From assembly GCA_022641835.1 (NCBI GenBank), contig CP048716.1, forward strand, positions 992,001 to 1,056,000: a DNA stretch of 64,000 nucleotides, read 5' to 3'. A program made the position numbers and the translations under genes. This stretch comes from Petasospora fabianii (Eukaryota > Ascomycota > Saccharomycetes > Phaffomycetales > Wickerhamomycetaceae). A model generated the notes under the pieces. That model saw only the letters and a list, made by a program, of their open reading frames with translations, was not told where the DNA came from and searched no databases. This document shows, piece after piece, positions 59,542 to 64,000 of the stretch. Positions within the stretch are counted from its first letter, which is position 1. Every line of letters starts with the position of its first letter.

Positions 59542-62500
59542 TCAGTCATCATCCAACTCAGAAGGCTTCAACAAACCACCAACCTTCGAAGCAGCTTCTC
59601 TCTCCAAACGCTGCTTTTCAACCAGCTCGTTCTCACGGTCCTCAGCGAACAAGTAATCAGTAGCATCACCACCGTACTGCTTGATCTGGACAAGGAAGTC
59701 ACGAAGAGTACCCTTGAACTTGTTAGTGTCACGGTGTTGAGCAATCAAAGCCTTGATAAAGTTCTCAACCTGCTCTTGCTGCAAATGAGGGAATGCATTA
59801 ACAAGCATGTTACCCAGGTACTCTCTCAAGAACAATGTGTTAGCTGTACCTGGAGCGGCCTGACCCTCTGAGTACAATGGTTCAGTAATGTGACCAGTCT
59901 CAACAAGGTCAATCATCTTAGCCAACAAAGTCGACTGAGCCTTGAAACCAGCCTTGTGGTCGGAGTCAGTAAGAACGTAGAATGTGTCACTGAGAATTGG
60001 GAAGAAGAAGTTCTGGTAGAATGCTGTTGTGAATGGTGTGGTACCAAGCTTCTCAACATTTCGAAGGAGCTCATTGGCAAGGGCCAAGCCTGTGTTCTCA
60101 ACATCTCTGTTGTTGTGCTTGAATGCCCAAAGGATGGCACTGATAAGCATCTGGAAGGCTTCACCAGAAAGCTGAAGCAATGCATTGAATGATTTCAAAT
60201 TAATCTCCCTCAAGAGCTTGTAAAATTCGACTCTGTGCTCTGGGTACTCGGTAAAGTCCTTGTTGATCATGTCCAAAGTAGGTTCAAAGACGTTCTGTAG
60301 GATAACAACAACGCCCTCTGGGATCATATGACCAACCTTAGCAACGACAGTGGTCAAACAGTTCAAAACCTCAGCATCACGAGCATCTGGGACATTGGAC
60401 TTGTAGTCTTCCAAGATAGTTCCCAACAATGGCTGAACGAGAACTTCAACAACCTGCTCCGAATTGTCAGCCTTGGAGATATAGGCCTCAACAAGATGCA
60501 AAATCTCCTTCTTGATTGTACGAAGACCTCTAACCTTTGGTGTCTTGGTGGCGATCAAACCCTCGTTGGCGACAGCTTCCGAAATCATACCAGAGACGGC
60601 CTTGTAGAGTGAAAGCATATCGTTGTAAATCAAACCAAGCTGGTTGTAGAAGCCAGAACCCAATGAAGAGCAAACAGCAACGTTAGTCTTGATGATGTTG
60701 GCGATAATCTTGACTGACTCTGGATTTGTGAGCAAAGTTGGGTCATCCATAGATTTCTTGACAATAGCATCCCAAGCGGTGTTTGGTAAGAACATCAGGT
60801 CCGACAAGAGACGCTCTCTAATGGAGGCGTTTCCTTGAGCGCCAACAATGTAACCACATGCCTCGTAGAAAGTATGCACCTGCTGTGGCTGCAAGTCCTC
60901 TGTGATCTTTTGAATATTTCTGATGATTTCATCAATGAATGGCTCAGTCTCATTCTGCTGCTGGACAACAAAGTGACGACGACACTTCAAAGTAATCTTC
61001 ATAAATGTGTCACAAGCCATATCCTGAACACCCTCATGTGTTTCATGCATAAACTCAAAGAGCTTGTTGATGACGGTCTTGAGGAACTTCCAATGAGCTT
61101 TCAAGAATCTTGGGTACTGACCAACAATGTACATGATGTTGGAGGCAACGACGGCCTTGTTATCCTTACCACGTTTCATCTCAGTGAGGGCAAGCAAGTC
61201 CTTGATAACTGCAACCAAGAATCTTTTTTCCATCTCCTCGTTCATGGAACCAGAAATGGAACCAATGGCCCAACAGAGGGTGTTAATGTTGTGCCATGAC
61301 CATTCAGAACCATCAATCTGTCTAGCCAGCTTGTCACTCATAATCTGTTCGGTATCAACGACGTCCAAGTGTGTAAGGAACACCAAAACCTCTCTCATAG
61401 TCTTATAGAGGATGATGGTATCGGACTCCTTGACAAATTCACGAACAATTTCACCTTCATCGTTCTGAACAACCAAGACTTCTTCAGGTTTGGCCATTGT
61501 TTCAATGACAACTAATCTCAACTGTGACAAAATCTCGCTATAGATGTGCTTTCTCAGTGGGAACTTCGCGAGCAACTCTGGATTTGGGGCACCACCAGCA
61601 CTTGTGGATGACAATGCATTACCATACCCCAATTGCATAAGTGGAGACAGTTCATGAGCTGGCAATTGTTGAACCTCTTGGAACAAAGAGCTCACAAGCT
61701 TACTCCAGTAGTCCAAACACGTCTTGAACAATTCTCTCTCTTCAATCTTCGAAAGTTGAATGAGGTACTCATGGGCGGTCAATAACAAAGGTCTAAATTC
61801 CTCTTTACTCTCCAATGCAAGATTGTGATTAGCCAAGAATGTACAAATGAACATGGCAAGGTCCTGAAGGAATGCTTGATCATTGGAGTTGGCAACTTCG
61901 TAAGATTTTTTCAACTCAACGTTTGGTGGGATGACTTGTGTAATTTGGGACATTGCACTTTGGAACATCATGACAAACTTTTCATCGTACTCAGAAGCGG
62001 TTAGAGAGGCAGCCTCTGTCAAACATTTCAAAGTAACAGCCCTTGTGTCCTGTGGTACGACGAATTTGGTTGTTAAGAGCTCCAACAAGTTTGTCTGGAA
62101 GATGTAGCCCAATGGAATCCATTGTAGGTACTTAAGCACAGTGTTTAAAGTAGCCACAATCAATGATGGTTTGTCAGCCTTGTCAAGGACCTCAAAACAG
62201 AGTTTGAATATCTCAGCAACTTCTTCTTGCATCTTAGAACGCAAGTTTTTGGTCTTTGCCTGTGTCATTTGGTCGGTGGAGAAATCATACACTTCCTCTG
62301 ACAACAACTTAAGGATCACCATATTGTTTTCACAAACGTTAAAGCCGGCTCTAGAAGACTGAACAAGTTCTGGAATGAAGTTTGGCCAGTTTTCAGGCCA
62401 ATCCTGCTTAGCAATTTGGACCAATGTCAAATCACACTTATTGATTAGGGCCCTTTGACTGCTGAACAAAGTATCATCATCGTCACACATTGAAATGATC

Positions 62501-62790
62501 ATATTGACAATGAAATTTCTGATACCTTGTCTCTGTTCATCTGGTAGAAGCTTCCATTTTGTCTGGATGAGCTTGTCCAAGATGGAAAGACCAATGTATT
62601 TAGCCTGAGGGTTTTGAGATGCTTGAAGAATCTGATCAGCTCTTTGCCAGGCATCTGGGTGCTCCTGGAATTTAGTCACGGCATCCTGAGCAATCTTACG
62701 ATCTGGACCAGAACCCGTGTAGAAGGTCTCAACGACTTTATCGAAGAGACCGATGTCCAGCGGTTGGGAGAAGTCAAGAATTGACTCCAT
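59542..62790 (-). CDS. CRM1: Exportin Crm1/Xpo1
   Basis: Karyopherin that exports NES cargoes with Ran-GTP. 1082 residues (S. cerevisiae 1084), HEAT repeats throughout. The CRIME region lies at the N-terminus ([26 protein letters not shown]). The NES groove holds [39 protein letters not shown], here split as positions 529-550 and on. Thr536 sits where human Crm1 has Cys528, as in S. cerevisiae (Thr539). DVPDAR-type [13 protein letters not shown] and the end [12 protein letters not shown] match yeast Crm1. Essential gene. Confidence 0.97.
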   Translation of the reverse strand: MESILDFSQPLDIGLFDKVVETFYTGSGPDRKIAQDAVTKFQEHPDAWQRADQILQASQNPQAKYIGLSILDKLIQTKWKLLPDEQRQGIRNFIVNMIISMCDDDDTLFSSQRALINKCDLTLVQIAKQDWPENWPNFIPELVQSSRAGFNVCENNMVILKLLSEEVYDFSTDQMTQAKTKNLRSKMQEEVAEIFKLCFEVLDKADKPSLIVATLNTVLKYLQWIPLGYIFQTNLLELLTTKFVVPQDTRAVTLKCLTEAASLTASEYDEKFVMMFQSAMSQITQVIPPNVELKKSYEVANSNDQAFLQDLAMFICTFLANHNLALESKEEFRPLLLTAHEYLIQLSKIEERELFKTCLDYWSKLVSSLFQEVQQLPAHELSPLMQLGYGNALSSTSAGGAPNPELLAKFPLRKHIYSEILSQLRLVVIETMAKPEEVLVVQNDEGEIVREFVKESDTIILYKTMREVLVFLTHLDVVDTEQIMSDKLARQIDGSEWSWHNINTLCWAIGSISGSMNEEMEKRFLVAVIKDLLALTEMKRGKDNKAVVASNIMYIVGQYPRFLKAHWKFLKTVINKLFEFMHETHEGVQDMACDTFMKITLKCRRHFVVQQQNETEPFIDEIIRNIQKITEDLQPQQVHTFYEACGYIVGAQGNASIRERLLSDLMFLPNTAWDAIVKKSMDDPTLLTNPESVKIIANIIKTNVAVCSSLGSGFYNQLGLIYNDMLSLYKAVSGMISEAVANEGLIATKTPKVRGLRTIKKEILHLVEAYISKADNSEQVVEVLVQPLLGTILEDYKSNVPDARDAEVLNCLTTVVAKVGHMIPEGVVVILQNVFEPTLDMINKDFTEYPEHRVEFYKLLREINLKSFNALLQLSGEAFQMLISAILWAFKHNNRDVENTGLALANELLRNVEKLGTTPFTTAFYQNFFFPILSDTFYVLTDSDHKAGFKAQSTLLAKMIDLVETGHITEPLYSEGQAAPGTANTLFLREYLGNMLVNAFPHLQQEQVENFIKALIAQHRDTNKFKGTLRDFLVQIKQYGGDATDYLFAEDRENELVEKQRLEREAASKVGGLLKPSELDDD

Positions 62791-63167
62791 TGCGGCGGTT
62801 AATTGATATCTCTTCTGAATAGGGGAGGGGGGAAAATTGAACTGTTGGGTGGCGCAAAGGAAGAGGCTAATGTGTCAACGTGACGCGGTATTGCGGTTAT
62901 ACAAGATAATTGGAATGGGACAAACAGATTTTGTAGACTCTAAGCTGTTCTGCGACTTGTGTAGCGTTGCCGCCGTAGAAAAGAATTGATTTGATTCTCT
63001 CAGAAACCCTCTTCGGAGAAACGTGTAAACAGTAAACAACCCGTGGATTTCTCAAATTTTCCCTAGCGCGAAAATGGTCACGTGAACACACGGCCAGGAT
63101 AACATTAAGATGCCGACTTTTTCTCCGTTTTTTTCGCGCATGGTTGGGGCACTTAAAAAATAATTGA

Positions 63168-63229
63168 CCATCGCTCATAACGCTCATAACCACTTTACCA
63201 TCAATCTAAAAAGTGGTTATGAGCGATGG
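63168..63229. repeat. Inverted repeat with 9-bp duplication upstream of CTR1
   Basis: Right arm AAAGTGGTTATGAGCGATGG (63210-63229) is the exact reverse complement of the left arm (63168-63196) once a 9-bp tandem duplication of GCTCATAAC in the left arm (63173-63181 and 63182-63190) is discounted. The loop is about 13 nt. GCTCA, the core of the Mac1 site, occurs three times in the arms. Confidence 0.8.
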
Positions 63230-63311
63230 CGCTCGCCTCGAGATCTCTCGTTCTCGAGAAGTCGATGAGCACTTATTTCCATATCGGGACAACATGCAGA
63301 ACTGGGTGAGT

Positions 63312-63329
63312 TGAGCAAATTGGAGCAAA
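63312..63329 (-). promoter_or_regulatory. Tandem Mac1-type copper-response elements of CTR1
   Basis: On the minus strand TTTGCTCA (63312-63319) and TTTGCTCC (63322-63329), spaced 10 bp. Mac1 binds TTTGC(T/G)CA and needs paired sites to activate CTR1 under copper starvation in S. cerevisiae. They lie about 280 bp upstream of the CTR1 ATG. Confidence 0.6.
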
Positions 63330-63605
63330 TTAAAGACCCAGTAAGAGATCTCTTAATATTATCCGTGAGCTTGGAAGAGATTAAAAGATAACAATCATTC
63401 GATTTTGTCAAAAACGATATAAAGCACCCCGCTGCTACCTACACTCGTTTTCCTATCCTTACCTTTCATCTCATCATATCCCATTCCATAACCGACTAAA
63501 CGGCCCGAGTTCCGATCGTTGATCTACCCACTTCGAGCCTTATTCACACACTACACATTCTCTCTCTCCCTTTCACAAGATTACTCAATAAAACATTCGC
63601 CCAAA

Positions 63606-64000
63606 ATGATGATGGGATCCGGTTCTATGGAGACAATGACAACTCCAACATCGTCCATGGCTCACCATTCGGGTATGGCCTCAATGACCATGTCCTCTAT
63701 GGACATGGCGTCTTCTTCTGCAACTGCATCTATGGACATGAGCTCTTCACAGTCTACAGACTCTTCAATGGGGATGGGCATGGATATGGGTATGAGCATG
63801 AACTCTCACCTTACTACAAAATACGCTGGTTACCCAGTGGTGTTTGAGACGCTTCAAGCTGCTAGTGGTGGTGCTGCATTTGGTATCTTTTGCGTTCTAT
63901 TCTTCTCTGCATTCTTCTTCAGAGGTCTTTCATTCCTTGGTGCCTACATTGAACAAAGAGTATTCGTTCCAACAAAGCTTACAGAAGATGCAGGATCATC
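63606..64000 (+). CDS. CTR1: High-affinity copper transporter Ctr1 (partial, N-terminal part)
   Basis: 131 codons are visible; the gene runs off the window. The outer N-terminal region is built of Met-rich Mets motifs (MASMTMSSMDMAS, MDMSSS, MGMGMDMGMSM), which bind Cu(I). Then comes TTKYAGYPVVFETLQAASGGAAFGIF, aligned to TPTYKNYPVLFHHLHANNSGKAFGIF of S. cerevisiae Ctr1, and the first membrane helix ending in FFFRGLSFLGAYIEQRVF. Ctr1 works as a trimer in the plasma membrane. Confidence 0.9.
   Translation, partial: MMMGSGSMETMTTPTSSMAHHSGMASMTMSSMDMASSSATASMDMSSSQSTDSSMGMGMDMGMSMNSHLTTKYAGYPVVFETLQAASGGAAFGIFCVLFFSAFFFRGLSFLGAYIEQRVFVPTKLTEDAGS

Larger units (their letters stand above)
62791..63605. 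promoter_or_regulatory. Divergent CRM1 / CTR1 promoter region
   Basis: No gene. Contains a CACGTG at 63079-63084, a 20-bp inverted repeat (63168-63229) and two Mac1-like sites (63312-63329), listed separately. Confidence 0.6.

Overview
This is a gene-dense chromosome segment of a budding yeast (Saccharomycotina). The evidence is short intergenic regions, nearly intron-free genes, splice signals of the strict yeast type (GTATGT, TACTAAC/TACTAAT, YAG) and a full set of recognisable yeast orthologues. CTG appears to be read as leucine: the CTG at 40652-40654 encodes the leucine of the FNKLR motif of Bim1, which is leucine in S. cerevisiae. That argues against a CTG-Ser or CTG-Ala clade species. 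I cannot name the species. No rRNA, tRNA, CRISPR array, transposon or virus-derived element was recognised.

Layout. 1-6100: end of a zinc-cluster-type regulator, PP2C phosphatase (PTC2/3), ceramide synthase (LAC1/LAG1), cyclin C (SSN8). 6092-8367: gene-free. 8368-20700: KTR-type mannosyltransferase, TRP2 (with a two-codon first exon), SIW14, AIM19, SAM50 (with an intron), CAB2, TOM70, STR3. 21390-32940: a small GPI-type wall protein, EAF3, a YCK1/2 casein kinase, a DSE1-like WD40 protein, a shortened polymerase-gamma-like protein, an orphan gene and a small kinase. 33212-49007: SMC1, CHA1-like dehydratase, a 2-hydroxyacid dehydrogenase, BIM1, YTA12, ERG8, a Rossmann-like protein, ADE2. 49332-64000: SKG6/TOS2-like protein, a zinc-cluster regulator, IMP3, two mitochondrial ribosomal proteins (uL6m, uL3m), CRM1 and the start of CTR1.

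The genes are housekeeping functions: amino-acid, purine, sterol and CoA synthesis, mitochondrial import and quality control (SAM50, TOM70, YTA12), and cell cycle and polarity (SMC1, BIM1, DSE1, SKG6). Several promoters carry motifs that fit the assigned function: MCB/SCB elements before SMC1 and BIM1, CCAGC (Ace2-type) elements before DSE1, GCCACA repeats plus a Gcn4 site before STR3, Mac1-type sites before CTR1, TGACTC sites before TRP2, ADE2 and CHA1, and PAC/RRPE before IMP3.

The most unusual items are: (1) a 600-residue polymerase-gamma relative that keeps all exonuclease catalytic residues but lacks recognisable polymerase motifs A and B and has HKE instead of HDE in motif C; (2) an array of short inverted repeats at 19074-19274, between STR3 and TOM70, that share one loop (GTTGGA) but have different paired arms; (3) two correctly spliced first exons that simple ORF calling would miss.
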